Assembly: GCF_004328625.1 (NCBI RefSeq)
Contig: NZ_CP032229.1
Coordinates: 4,898,001-4,962,000, forward strand
Direction: 5' to 3'
DNA: 64,000 nucleotides
From: Streptomyces seoulensis
GTDB lineage: Bacteria > Actinomycetota > Actinomycetes > Streptomycetales > Streptomycetaceae
The notes beneath the pieces are model-generated. The model was not told where the DNA came from. It did not search any database and worked only from the letters and a program-made list of their open reading frames with translations. The position numbers and the translations under genes were made by a program. This document shows, piece after piece, positions 9,133 to 17,807 of this stretch (position 1 is the stretch's first letter; each line of letters starts with the position of its first letter).

Positions 9133-9609
9133 CGACGCGGGGCGATCACCGCCCCGCCCCCGCCGGGCCGCTCGCCGCCTTCCCGCGCGCGCCCGGCCGC
9201 CCACGGTGCGGTCCGAGCCCGAGACCGAATCCGCGCCCGAAGCCTTCAGCCCGGCTGTCCACGGGCATTCCGCCGGCCACACCCGACAGGCCCCCATGAC
9301 GCACGACGTCCGAGCCGTCGAGGCCGCCCCCACCCTCTCCCGGTGCACCGCACGCCCCCCCGGAATCGTCGGGATGAACCCGGCATAGGCGCATAAGCGA
9401 TCGGGCCGGGACCATCGAACGCGGCAAACAGCCCCCGCAGCCCCGAGGTCCTGTGTGAATTTTTTACTTGAAGTTTCTCTCCGGAGATGCCCTCGTGATC
9501 GAACGGGGCTGATCACTGTGGGGTAGACAGTCGGCGTCACTCCGTGCCATGCTCACGTATCAGGAAGTAAACCTTCCGGATTGCGGCATAATTAAACGGG
9601 GGAAGTGAC
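9133..9609. other. Non-coding gap of about 480 bases before the LuxR gene
   Basis: No convincing gene is seen; the short frames here have shadow-like composition. From about 9460 the DNA becomes AT-richer. It contains a T-run (9460-9466), a small inverted repeat GGAAG-TAAAC-CTTCC (9563-9577) and CATAAT (about 9586-9591), which could be a -10 element without a clear -35. This is the likely control region of the LuxR-type gene. Confidence 0.5.
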
Positions 9610-10407
9610 ATGGGCAACGGGGGAATCGTTGACATGGACAGCGTGAAGAGCAGGTTATTCTGGCAACCGATATCGAGTGACAGGAAGTGCGAGAACTACA
9701 GCATTCGGATAGATGACATGGCGCCTGACGTACGTGACGGACGAGTTTCCATGCGCACCGAACGGCTTTGGTCGCGTACCGCTATAGCGTTGATCATCGA
9801 AGACGAAATCCGTCGATACAGTATCGAGGGAATGCTTGGTTCACTCGACATCCAGTTGACCGTCCAATCCGTGACGAATGCCGAAGATCTCTCGTCCCTC
9901 TCCAGCGGCTGGCTGGTCATCTCGGACAGCGCTGCCCTGGAGTCCGTACCCGACGAGATCTCCGAAAGGCTGCGCAGGCACGACACGCCCGTACTGATCC
10001 TGGTGGACCCGTCGGACGTGGTCGAGCAGTCCTGGGCCGATCACGCGAACGGCTTCCTGGACTGGGCCGACCTCTGCCCCGAGTCCCTGCGTGCGGCGAT
10101 CGTCGATGTGCAGGCCAGACGCTTCCATGTGTCCGCGACCCTGGCCCGACGGTCCGTGACGGCGTCCGACCAGGTCGGGGACGGAAACACCTCGAAGTGC
10201 GCGTCGGCGATATCCCTGACGGCACGTGAACATCAGGTGCTGCGCCTGATCGCCGAGGGGCTCAGCAACCGGCAGGTCGCCCGTTCGCTGAATGTCTCCG
10301 AACACGGGGTCAAGCGCACGGTCGGCATCATTCTGGCCAAGCTCAACTGCCCGAACCGGACTCTGGCGGTCGTCCGGGCCATGGAGTCGGGGCTGCTCGT
10401 CATGTGA
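9610..10407 (+). CDS. Orphan LuxR/NarL-type transcriptional regulator with TTA codon
   Basis: The 265-residue protein ends in a LuxR-type helix-turn-helix (about residues 205-262; LTAREHQVLRLIAEGLSNRQVA, then a recognition helix). The middle (about 50-175) looks like a divergent response-regulator receiver (ALIIEDE at its start), but the usual phospho-acceptor and Lys positions are not clear. GGGGGAAG lies right before the ATG. Codon 16 is TTA (9655-9657), so bldA control is likely if this start is used; the ATG at 9751 would avoid it but cuts the N-terminal extension. No sensor kinase is adjacent. It may act as a pathway regulator for the polyketide cluster; this is inference. Confidence 0.85.
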   Translation: MGNGGIVDMDSVKSRLFWQPISSDRKCENYSIRIDDMAPDVRDGRVSMRTERLWSRTAIALIIEDEIRRYSIEGMLGSLDIQLTVQSVTNAEDLSSLSSGWLVISDSAALESVPDEISERLRRHDTPVLILVDPSDVVEQSWADHANGFLDWADLCPESLRAAIVDVQARRFHVSATLARRSVTASDQVGDGNTSKCASAISLTAREHQVLRLIAEGLSNRQVARSLNVSEHGVKRTVGIILAKLNCPNRTLAVVRAMESGLLVM

Positions 10408-10755
10408 GAGGCCGACCGCTCGGCGAGAATCTGCCCCTCCGGCACAGCTGACGAGCGCGTGCACGGTGAGCGGGAGATGTGGTGAGGGACGCACTTCGCG
10501 CAGCGATCATCAGCGACCCGAGGATCACGGGTCTTCGGTTCACGTGATCGCTGAACTGATCGCACAGCTCGGCCTGTTGTGGCACGAACAGCACCAGGCC
10601 GAGCTTGCGGGCCCGTGAAGCAGGGCGGTTGTCCCGCTTTCCCGCGTTTCTGCGGGCGTTGACGCTCGCTCGCCGCGTGCCGGCGAAAGATGCGCGACAC
10701 ACCTGTTCGGCGGTGGATTCCTCGACTCGTGGCGTCCGTCGGCTCCCATAAGGGC
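10408..10755. other. Non-coding gap of about 350 bases
   Basis: No full gene is seen. A 25-codon frame at 10542-10618, starting GTG, reads as a helical peptide (IAELIAQLGLLWHEQHQ), which could be the relic of a larger gene. No ribosome site precedes it. The rest shows nothing recognisable. Confidence 0.4.
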
Positions 10756-11859
10756 ATGTCGACGACAACTCTCCGCCGCGTACGGCGTGAACTCCGGCGC
10801 TCCCCCGTCCGTGCCGCGCTCGCCGTCTGTACGGCCGCTGCTCTGACCGGTGCCTGCTTTGCGACGGCCAGTCCGGGGGCCCTGGCGGCGGAGGGGGACG
10901 TGGCCACCAGTGTCCTGGCCGACCTCACCGTCTCCGACGTGCCCGAGGCCGGACTCAGCGGCTTCAGCGGTACGTTCGGCACGGCTGGTTCGCCGCCGAA
11001 CGGGGGGCTGGACCAGGGGGATCTCTCCGACCCGTCCGGAGTGCTGGACCGCCTGACCGTACGAGGTCAGGCGGTGGCCAGGACGAACGCCGAGCCGACG
11101 CGGAACTGGGCGCAGGCGCAGGCGTCCGGGTTCACCTTGTCGCTGAACCAGCGGGACTTCCTCAGCGTGGGCTCCCTGGACGCCTACGCCGAGTGCCTCC
11201 CCGCGCCGATCGGCCCGCTGGCGCTCGCCTACGCGCGCACCGACTCCGACACCATCGGTGTCCTGGGCCGCCAGGTACCCACTGGCACGACCCAACTCGA
11301 CGTCACCGGAGCGGAATTGGGCGCCGACGGCGTCAGCACCGCGACCCTCACCGTCCGGTACGACCGTATCGAGGACCCGGCCGGCGGCGGCTACCGGCCG
11401 CAGACCTCCGCCCGGGCCGGTCTGGACGTCACCATCTCCGGCGTCCTGCGCGACGAGGACGGGCAGGTCGTCTACGACGGGCCTCTCGTCGATGTCGAGC
11501 TGGGGCACGTCGATGTCACCTGCGACAGCCCCACCTCGCCGCCGGTGACCACGCCCCCGGCCACCACCACGCCTCCGGTGACGGTGCCGCCCACCACGAT
11601 TCCGCCGGTCACCGTGCCGCCCAGCACCGTCCCTCCGGTCACCGTGCCCCCCGTCACCGTCCCTCCGGTGACCGATCCCCCCGTCACCCTCCCCCCGGTG
11701 ACGATCCCGCCGGTCACGGTCCCTCCCGTCACCGTCCCGCCGGTCACGGTTCCCCCGGTCACCGTTCCGCCGACCACACCTCCGGCCACGCAGTCCCCGA
11801 CCCCCACCCCGACGAAGCCCGCACCCAGCCACGAGCCGGGCTACGGCTACGGCGGCTGA
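10756..11859 (+). CDS. Secreted protein with C-terminal Pro-Val-Thr repeat stalk
   Basis: The 367-residue product has a long Sec signal peptide (Arg-rich start, hydrophobic core ALAVCTAAALTGACFA, likely cut after GALAA at about residue 46). A globular part of about 220 residues with many beta-prone stretches follows; its family is not firmly recognised and it may be one of the choice-of-anchor type actinobacterial surface proteins. From about residue 265 comes a low-complexity region of repeated PPVTV/PPVTI units, then a Gly-Tyr-rich end (GYGYGG). There is no LPXTG motif. The first ATG at 10690 is less likely because the signal peptide begins at 10756. A surface or wall-spanning role is inferred. 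Confidence 0.75.
   Translation: MSTTTLRRVRRELRRSPVRAALAVCTAAALTGACFATASPGALAAEGDVATSVLADLTVSDVPEAGLSGFSGTFGTAGSPPNGGLDQGDLSDPSGVLDRLTVRGQAVARTNAEPTRNWAQAQASGFTLSLNQRDFLSVGSLDAYAECLPAPIGPLALAYARTDSDTIGVLGRQVPTGTTQLDVTGAELGADGVSTATLTVRYDRIEDPAGGGYRPQTSARAGLDVTISGVLRDEDGQVVYDGPLVDVELGHVDVTCDSPTSPPVTTPPATTTPPVTVPPTTIPPVTVPPSTVPPVTVPPVTVPPVTDPPVTLPPVTIPPVTVPPVTVPPVTVPPVTVPPTTPPATQSPTPTPTKPAPSHEPGYGYGG
11548..11781 (+). repeat. In-gene repeat coding for PPVTV units
   Basis: A run of 15- and 18-base units, mostly CCGGTSACSGTSCC variants, encodes about 17 Pro-Pro-[VT]-T-hydrophobic units. Length change by slippage is likely between strains. Confidence 0.8.
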
Positions 11860-11893
11860 CACACGAGGGTGACCGGCCGCACCGCACCCGGGA

Positions 11894-12205
11894 TCACGCC
11901 GTGAGGCGTGCGCCGTCGCACCCGGTGACCGACAGGGCGGTGCCGGACACCATCCGGGCCGCGTCGGAGGCGAGGTAGACGACGGCCGGGGCGACGGCGT
12001 CCGAGCCGATCCACGGCACGCCGAGAGGGCGTCTGGCGGCCAGGCCCGGCACGACGGCGTTGACGGTGATTCCGTACTGGCCCGGGTCGAGCGACGCCGC
12101 GAGCGCGACCGCGGCCGACCGCCCGATGCCCCGGGCGGCGCCGGTCACCACCGCCACCCGGCCGGACAGATCGAAGGGACTGGTCGAGGCGCGGTATGTG
12201 GTCAT
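11894..12205 (-). pseudogene. Short-chain dehydrogenase remnant with large in-frame internal deletion
   Basis: The 103-residue frame begins like a normal SDR (LSGRVAVVTGAARGIGRSAAVALA, an intact TGxxxGIG cofactor motif). It then jumps directly to the C-terminal part (YGITVNAVVPG, then VVYLASDAARMVSGT). About 110-130 residues in between are missing. They include the NNAG motif and the catalytic Ser-Tyr-Lys. The junction lies near residue 35 (about base 12100). The protein cannot be an active dehydrogenase, so the gene is called decayed although the frame is open. Confidence 0.8.
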
Positions 12206-12267
12206 GGGGCGAAGTCTGACGGAGGAGGCGGGGCGGATCGGCCGACCGGTCGGAACCGGGCACGGTG

Positions 12268-12765
12268 TCACTCGGCCGCCGCGCCCCTCGGGCGGTACTC
12301 CATCAGCAGACGGCTTCCCAGGGTGCCGGTCACGCGGAAGCCCGTCTTGTGCCACGCCCTGACGGCACGAGGGTCGGACGACTCCGGGTCGACGGTCACC
12401 CGGTCCCAGCCCAGGACGGTGTGGAGGTGCCGGACCAGCGCACGCGCGGCGTCGGGACCGAGGCCCCGGCCCTGGGCGCTCGGGTGGAGGACCAGGTCGA
12501 TGCCGCCTTCGCGGGGGCCTGTGGAGACGTACTGCGCGTAACCCACGGGGACGGCGTCCCTGAGGACCAGCAGGGACACGACCGCAGGGCGGCGTCGGCC
12601 GGTGTACTTCGCGGACACTTCCTCGCGCGTGAGCGGCCGTCCGCCCCAGTGGCGGACGAACGCGGGGTCGGCGAACCAGTCGGCGAGCAGCGGCAGATGC
12701 TGTTCGGTGGCGGGGATGAGGACGGTCGTCTCGCCCGCGATCCCACCCTCCGGCATGTCCGGCAT
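12268..12765 (-). CDS. GNAT acetyltransferase, aminoglycoside 6'-acetyltransferase-like
   Basis: The 165-residue protein has a GNAT fold: an N-terminal beta strand plus LPLLADWFADP, and the acetyl-CoA loop motif as HPSAQGRGLGPDAARALV, then the late WHKTGFR strand. The layout (DWFADPAFVRHWGG and LVLHP) recalls the acetyltransferase_8/AAC(6')-I group, so acyl transfer to an amino sugar or siderophore is possible; the substrate is unknown. Two Met codons nine bases apart (12765, 12756) could start it. Confidence 0.8.
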   Translation of the reverse strand: MPDMPEGGIAGETTVLIPATEQHLPLLADWFADPAFVRHWGGRPLTREEVSAKYTGRRRPAVVSLLVLRDAVPVGYAQYVSTGPREGGIDLVLHPSAQGRGLGPDAARALVRHLHTVLGWDRVTVDPESSDPRAVRAWHKTGFRVTGTLGSRLLMEYRPRGAAAE

Positions 12766-12888
12766 GAACGCCCTTCCCCAGGTGTGCCCGGCCGGTTCAG
12801 TGTCCAGGGACGTGGACGGTACGGGCAAGGGAATCGGGTTGCTCCAGGTTCCGCCGAGGCGTATGCCGGCGTGCCGGAGGCGATGCGA

Positions 12889-13377
12889 GTGATTGATGTG
12901 GTGTTGAGCCTGACCGTGCGGGAGCTGACGCACGCGGATCTCGCATCGTGCGGCTGGGCGGGGACCCCGCTCCATCTGGCTGGCGTGGAGCGGCAGTTGG
13001 AGCGGGTGCGGTCCGGCGAGGTCGACTATCTGGCCGTCTGCGCACGCAATGACGTTCCGATCGCCAAGGGGGGCGTCGACTACCTGGTCGAGCACGGGGT
13101 GGGCACGCTGTGGCAACTGGCCGTCCATCCCGCACTGCAGTCCTGCGGTATCGGCACCGTTCTCGTCTCGGCAGCGGAACAGCGCATCAAGGACCGCGGA
13201 CTGCGATACGCGGAACTGAGCGTCGAGGACGACAATCCGCGTGCCCGCGCGCTCTACCAACGCCTCGGTTACGTCGCCCGCGACCGTCGGCCGGACGCGT
13301 GGGACGAGCAGACCTCCGACGGAACCCCGCGTCGTCACGAAACCATGTGCACGGTGATGCGCAAAGACCTGTCGTAG
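12889..13377 (+). CDS. GNAT family N-acetyltransferase
   Basis: A 162-residue GNAT enzyme with the acetyl-CoA binding loop in VHPALQSCGIGTVLVSAAEQR and the terminal LSVEDDNPRARALYQRLGY motif, which resembles RimI-like enzymes. The substrate is unknown. GGAGG at 12876-12880 is eight bases before the GTG at 12889 and only two before the ATG at 12883, so the GTG is preferred. It is divergent from the preceding acetyltransferase gene, about 120 bases away. Confidence 0.82.
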   Translation: MIDVVLSLTVRELTHADLASCGWAGTPLHLAGVERQLERVRSGEVDYLAVCARNDVPIAKGGVDYLVEHGVGTLWQLAVHPALQSCGIGTVLVSAAEQRIKDRGLRYAELSVEDDNPRARALYQRLGYVARDRRPDAWDEQTSDGTPRRHETMCTVMRKDLS

Positions 13378-13577
13378 CGGGCGAGGGGCCGTGCGGCGAC
13401 CGGGGTGGGAGTCGTCGCCGCCCGGCTCGAGATGCGGCCCCCGAGCCGCGCTGCCTATCCTTGCCAAGGACCGGGCGGAGCTGCCCGGGGCGTGGTCGTG
13501 CAGGCCCCCGCTCAGCAGAGAGGGCTTGCCCCGCAAGCCGCCTTCGCGGCGCTCACACCTCCATGGGAGGGAGTGCG

Positions 13578-14156
13578 ATGAGGCTCATCCACATGCACAC
13601 GGTCAGGTTCACCGGCGCGGCGCTGGCCGCCATCCCGCTCGCGCTCGGTGCTCTCACATCCCAGAGCAGCGCACAGGAACCGTCACCCAGCCCCTCGGGA
13701 ACGTTCGGATCGGGCTGCTCGGCGCTCTCCCAGAAGGCCGACACGGCCAAGGACAAGGTCGTGGATGCCGCGGCCGCGTACCCGCAGCTGAGCCAGCTGG
13801 TCTCGGCGGCGGTGCGGGCGCACCTCACCGACACCCTGAACGGCAAGTCCGACATCACCGTCTTCGCGCCCGACAACGACGCCTTCAAGAAGGTGACCGC
13901 GTCCCAGCTCTCCTCCCTGCTCAGCAACGAGGGGCAGCTGAAGAAGGTGCTCAGCTACCACGTCGTGGACAAGAAGATCACGCCGGACCAGCTGTCCAAC
14001 GGCTCCTTCACCACGGTGGAGGGCGGCAAGCTGACCACGTCCGGCTCGGGCAGCGACTTCAAGGTCAACGGCAAGGCGAGCATCGTCTGCGGCAACATCA
14101 AGGCCGCGAACGCCACCATCTACGTCGTGGACTCGGTCCTCCAGCCTCCGTCCTGA
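13578..14156 (+). CDS. Secreted fasciclin (FAS1) domain protein
   Basis: The 192-residue product has a signal peptide (cut near SSAQE, about residue 34), a short Ser-Pro linker and one FAS1 domain (about 60-190). The domain shows the TVFAPDNDAFKK motif (H1 region) and the late YVVDSVLQPP (H2 region), as in the mycobacterial MPB70/MPT83 proteins. Two Cys could form a disulfide. Such proteins act in adhesion outside the cell. GGGAGGGAG precedes the ATG. The gene stands alone, ending in a strong hairpin. Confidence 0.9.
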   Translation: MRLIHMHTVRFTGAALAAIPLALGALTSQSSAQEPSPSPSGTFGSGCSALSQKADTAKDKVVDAAAAYPQLSQLVSAAVRAHLTDTLNGKSDITVFAPDNDAFKKVTASQLSSLLSNEGQLKKVLSYHVVDKKITPDQLSNGSFTTVEGGKLTTSGSGSDFKVNGKASIVCGNIKAANATIYVVDSVLQPPS

Positions 14157-14181
14157 CCCGCCCGGGTCCTCCGCTTCACCC

Positions 14182-14226
14182 GGCGAGGCACGGCGCCGCC
14201 CGCACGCGCGGCCGCCGTGCCTCGCC
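14182..14226 (+). terminator. Perfect 14-bp hairpin after the fasciclin gene
   Basis: Arms 14182-14195 and 14213-14226 (GGCGAGGCACGGCG and its complement) enclose a 17-base GC-rich loop, 26 bases after the stop. Confidence 0.85.
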
Positions 14227-14318
14227 CTGTCACTGAACTCGGTCACCGAACGAGGGACTTGATCGGGCCGAGGCCACCGTGGCTATGGTGGTGGCGGGCC
14301 AGGGACTTGGGGGAAGCG

Positions 14319-14741
14319 GTGGCGTTCGACCAGGAGTGGGCAGAGCTGCGGGCGGCGGCGTCCGAGCGAAGTGCAGTACTGCTGAACAGCGTTCCGGCCG
14401 AGGACGGCGGGGGCGGCTACGGCCTGGTGGTCAACCGGGACGACCTCGGCGCCATCGGCAACGACGCGTACGACCTGCTGGGACGGCTGGGTAAGGACGG
14501 CGACGTCGCCCGTGCCTCCACGTTCGACGCGGCTACGGCGCTGACCAACCACGACTTCGCGAGCGGTGCGGCCGTGCTGAAGGTGCACGACTTCTGGCAG
14601 ACGCATCTGAGGACGCTGCTGGACGCCTGCGGGCAGATCTCCAACCACCTCGACTACAGCAAGGCCCGGCACGCCAAGGACGAGGTGAAGATCGTGGGAG
14701 AACTGGCGCAGATCTCCGCGCTCACGGACGACATGAAATAG
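14319..14741 (+). CDS. Small helical protein, first gene of a type VII-like operon
   Basis: The 140-residue protein has no signal peptide or membrane segment. It is mostly predicted helix, with a Trp near each end (QEW at residue 6, DFWQTHLRTLL about 89-99), a shape like WXG100-type partners, though no strict WXG motif is seen. The GTG at 14319 follows GGGGGAAG at ideal distance. It is followed after 20 bases by the large putative secreted protein, so the two are probably co-transcribed. A role as secretion partner or chaperone is inferred from size and order. Confidence 0.7.
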   Translation: MAFDQEWAELRAAASERSAVLLNSVPAEDGGGGYGLVVNRDDLGAIGNDAYDLLGRLGKDGDVARASTFDAATALTNHDFASGAAVLKVHDFWQTHLRTLLDACGQISNHLDYSKARHAKDEVKIVGELAQISALTDDMK

Positions 14742-14761
14742 GGCTCGGGGGAGCGCACGGC

Positions 14762-17110
14762 ATGCTGAAGTACGAGGACATCATCGACGCCCCGCTGGGG
14801 AAGCTGAAGGCCGCCGCCGACGACTGGTCGGAGATGGCGGGGAAGCTGGACAAGCTCGCCACGGACGCCGCCGACGGGATGAAGGCGAAGGCGGACAAGG
14901 CCGACTGGGAGGGCGTCAACGCGGGCGTCACCAAGGCGTTCATCGGCAAGACGGTCAAGGAGTTCGCGGACGCCGCGGCCGAGGCCAAGGGCGTGAAGCT
15001 GATCCTGGAAGACGGCTACGCGGCCATCAAGCAGGCCCACGACGACCTGGTCGGCATCCGGGACCACGAGGGGCCCGCGGCCGGCATCCGCGTGGACGGC
15101 AAGGGCAAGGTCACTGCGCGGAAGCCGTTGTCCGAACTTCGCATGGCGCGGCACGACCCCGACTACATCGACCTCATCGGGCAGGAGAGGAAGAACATCG
15201 AGTCGTGGCAGAAGAGGATCGACCTCATCGTCGACAACTGCAACGACACCGACCTCGCCCTCAAGAACGCCCTTGAGGCCAACGTCACCGACCGCAAGGA
15301 CTTCAGCCCTCCCACGTACACCAAGCTGGACCAGGAGGAGGCCGCCCGCGCCGCCGCTCTCGCGGCCAAGGGCCGGGACCTCACCCATGCCGAACTCCAG
15401 CAGCTCAACGAGCTGTTGAAGGACAACAGTGCGTCGAAGGAATTCGCCAAGGACTTCTACGGCACGCTCGGCCCCGAGAAGTCGCTCGCCTTCTTCGGCC
15501 AGCTCTCCACGGACACGTACGACTACAGCAAGGTCGATCCGGAGCGCCTCAAGGACGTCCAGGAACTCCAGAAGAACCTCGGCCTCAACCTCGCCACCGC
15601 CTCCCACGACAAGGACTTCACCAACAAGTGGGGCCCGGAGCTACGCAAGTTGGGCCCCGAGCGCATCCCGCTGGCCAAGCACGACTACGGCGGCCCGTTC
15701 GGCTACCAACTGCTCGGCGGGATCATGCGGAACGGCAACTACGACGCCCGGTTCCTCAACCCGATAGCGGAGCATGTGGCTCAACTGCACGCCAAGGAAC
15801 CCTACTTGTTCGCTGAGAACAAACAGGTGAACGGCTGGTTGAAGAACCAGTTCAACCCCTCCGGCGTGAACGGAGCCGGATACGACCCCGCCACCGCCAT
15901 GCTCGAAGCCCTCGGCAACAGCCCTGACGCGGCAAAGCACTTCTTCGCCGACCCACCGACGGCGTACAACGAGGACGGCACGGTGAATCACGGTGCCACG
16001 GCCGCTCTCGGGAAGGACAAGGACGGCCACGCGATCGACAACTACCTCGACTTCTTCAGCGACGAGAAGTGGAAGTCCTTCCCCGACACCAACTCGACGG
16101 ACCCGGACGAGTACAAGGCGTCGCTCAACCAGATGCCCGACGCCCTCGGCCACGCCCTGGAGGCGGCGACCCTCGGCTACCCGGCCGGGCGCCCGGACGG
16201 CCATGTGGTGCGGGACGCGGACAACGCCGCGATCATGCAGAAGGTCATGGAGAAGTACGGCTCCGACCCCGAGCTGCTGAAGAAGCACCACGAGGCGATG
16301 GCCGACAGCCTCGGCACCATGGGCGCCGGCTACATCGACGACATCAACTGGGCGCTGGACAAGAACGATTCGCAGAGCGTGTTCGCGCCGGGCAGGAATC
16401 CGGACGGACACGTCGACTTCGCGGACACGGCGGACGGGAACGGGCGGAGCGTCGTACGGGGCTTCCTCAGCACCCTGGGGCAGCATCCGGACGCCTACGC
16501 GACCGTCTCCGCCGCCGAGCAGGTCTACACCCGCAGCGCCCTCGAAGAGACCGTCGGCCCGGACGGGAAGATCAGCGAGGGCGCCGCCAGGGCGACCGTG
16601 CGCACGGGCGCCGAGGTACAGGGCATGCTCGACCAGTCCCGCGCCGACCAGGTCGAGGCGACCAACCTCAAAACCCACGAGGACTACGAGAAGGCGGTCG
16701 CCAGCCGGGCGGGCTGGGTCGAGTTCGGAGCAACGGCGGGGCTCGCGGCGGGGGTTGCCTTCCTTCCCGCGACCGCGGCGGTGGGCGCGGCCGCGGTACT
16801 CATCCCGCTCGCGACAGACACGGCCAGCGGGGCTGTGGAACAGGTCATCGGGCAGGCGGTGGGTGACGTGGCGGACAACTCGGTGGATGAGCACAAGGAG
16901 AAGCTGGAGGATCTTAGCCGGACCGAGAAGACGAAGATCTACTCAGCCGGCGAGAGCATGGCCGAGGCTCCCGCGGGGGAGTTCCTGGATCTCCACGGTG
17001 TGGACAGGGACAGCCAATTCAGGGAGGACCTGCTCGAATCGATGCTGATCGGCTATGGCGTCGGCAATGATCGGGCGAGGCAGCAGGGCAACGACCCGGA
17101 GACCGGCTGA
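14762..17110 (+). CDS. Large WXG-like protein, probable type VII secretion substrate (DUF6571-like)
   Basis: The 782-residue product starts with a helical region (about 1-100) like the head of Streptomyces proteins in the DUF6571 group: KLKAAADDWSEM, then KADWEGVN and a long second helix. The middle (about 180-640) is hydrophilic, rich in Asp, Lys and Tyr, with no recognised catalytic motif. A hydrophobic Ala/Gly/Val stretch lies at about 653-692, and a charged 90-residue tail follows. There is no Sec signal. This layout fits a T7SS-exported effector or surface protein; that is an inference from resemblance. Its stop overlaps the next start (TGATG). Confidence 0.75.
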   Translation: MLKYEDIIDAPLGKLKAAADDWSEMAGKLDKLATDAADGMKAKADKADWEGVNAGVTKAFIGKTVKEFADAAAEAKGVKLILEDGYAAIKQAHDDLVGIRDHEGPAAGIRVDGKGKVTARKPLSELRMARHDPDYIDLIGQERKNIESWQKRIDLIVDNCNDTDLALKNALEANVTDRKDFSPPTYTKLDQEEAARAAALAAKGRDLTHAELQQLNELLKDNSASKEFAKDFYGTLGPEKSLAFFGQLSTDTYDYSKVDPERLKDVQELQKNLGLNLATASHDKDFTNKWGPELRKLGPERIPLAKHDYGGPFGYQLLGGIMRNGNYDARFLNPIAEHVAQLHAKEPYLFAENKQVNGWLKNQFNPSGVNGAGYDPATAMLEALGNSPDAAKHFFADPPTAYNEDGTVNHGATAALGKDKDGHAIDNYLDFFSDEKWKSFPDTNSTDPDEYKASLNQMPDALGHALEAATLGYPAGRPDGHVVRDADNAAIMQKVMEKYGSDPELLKKHHEAMADSLGTMGAGYIDDINWALDKNDSQSVFAPGRNPDGHVDFADTADGNGRSVVRGFLSTLGQHPDAYATVSAAEQVYTRSALEETVGPDGKISEGAARATVRTGAEVQGMLDQSRADQVEATNLKTHEDYEKAVASRAGWVEFGATAGLAAGVAFLPATAAVGAAAVLIPLATDTASGAVEQVIGQAVGDVADNSVDEHKEKLEDLSRTEKTKIYSAGESMAEAPAGEFLDLHGVDRDSQFREDLLESMLIGYGVGNDRARQQGNDPETG

Positions 17111-17802
17111 TGCACGTGAGGATACGGACAGTGTTCAATCGAAGGCCGGTACTGCTCGCGGTGGCCGTGGTCGGCTCGTTGCTCATCGGGGCCACCGGTT
17201 GTAGCGGTGACAAGGACAAGGACGGCCTTCCGAAGGACTATAAAGTCGTGGCCGGGACGCAACTATGCGGTGGCCATGCCATATCTGACGACGCTGCCAA
17301 GGCGTTGAGGACGATCACGGGGTCGTCCCGGTTCGAGGCATCGGATGAGAAGTACACCGTCGCGCAGGCCGCGACGGAGCTTGCCTCCGTGTTCCCCTCC
17401 ACCAGCGTCGGCAGAGAGGACGCCTGCCGCATCTTCACGGCCATCGGTACGCCGAATTTTCAGCTCAGGATCACTTGGAGCCTGGACGACAGTGCCCCCA
17501 CAGGTGCGCCTGCTTCGAAGTTCACCGTGCTGAAGATGGGGGAGCGCACCGATGCGGCGACGGAAAAGGCTTACGTCTTCTTCGCGTGCCGGAGCCCCAA
17601 GTTGCTCGGCTCGCCGAGTGCGGCCCACATCGCAATCGGAGTGGAGTACTGGGGCATGCCGAAGGACCCGCAGGACAACATCAAGGCGCTCAAAAACGCC
17701 TACGCCACCGTCGCCCACTCCTTCTCCCTCGCCATAGCCAAAGAACTCCGCTGCGACAAGAACGGCGGCCTCCCCCCGAAGCCCGTGCTGGACCCCGCCT
17801 AA
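17110..17802 (+). CDS. Lipoprotein coupled to the type VII-like gene
   Basis: The 230-residue product has a lipoprotein signal: basic start, hydrophobic core, and IGATGC with Cys at about residue 31. The mature part has four more Cys that could form two disulfides. Its family is not recognised. Start and stop overlap by one base with the upstream gene, so the two products are made together. An immunity or receptor role for the upstream protein is possible but not shown. It ends five bases from the convergent uvrB-like gene. Confidence 0.8.
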   Translation: MHVRIRTVFNRRPVLLAVAVVGSLLIGATGCSGDKDKDGLPKDYKVVAGTQLCGGHAISDDAAKALRTITGSSRFEASDEKYTVAQAATELASVFPSTSVGREDACRIFTAIGTPNFQLRITWSLDDSAPTGAPASKFTVLKMGERTDAATEKAYVFFACRSPKLLGSPSAAHIAIGVEYWGMPKDPQDNIKALKNAYATVAHSFSLAIAKELRCDKNGGLPPKPVLDPA

Positions 17803-17807
17803 CCGTC

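Noticed and set aside
9114..9427. Short frames after the HelD-like gene
   Set aside because: Pro/Arg-rich with no ribosome site; the first overlaps the terminator hairpin.
1..10407. Assignment of the PKS product to a named macrolide
   Set aside because: One module and a TE are not enough to identify a compound; no tailoring genes are visible.
10542..10618. 25-codon frame IAELIAQLGLLWHEQHQ, considered as a relaxase or transposase fragment
   Set aside because: Too short to assign, no ribosome site, and no neighbouring mobile-element features.
11548..11781. CRISPR-like repeat appearance of the PVT region
   Set aside because: The repeats are in frame, have no constant spacer, and encode a Pro-Thr stalk.
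12265..12882. Upstream extension of the GNAT frame on the plus strand
   Set aside because: It runs opposite the convergent GNAT gene and has no acetyltransferase-like sequence before 12883.
13391..14236. Overlapping frame through the fasciclin gene
   Set aside because: The FAS1 motifs and signal peptide are in the 13578-14156 frame; this one is a shadow.
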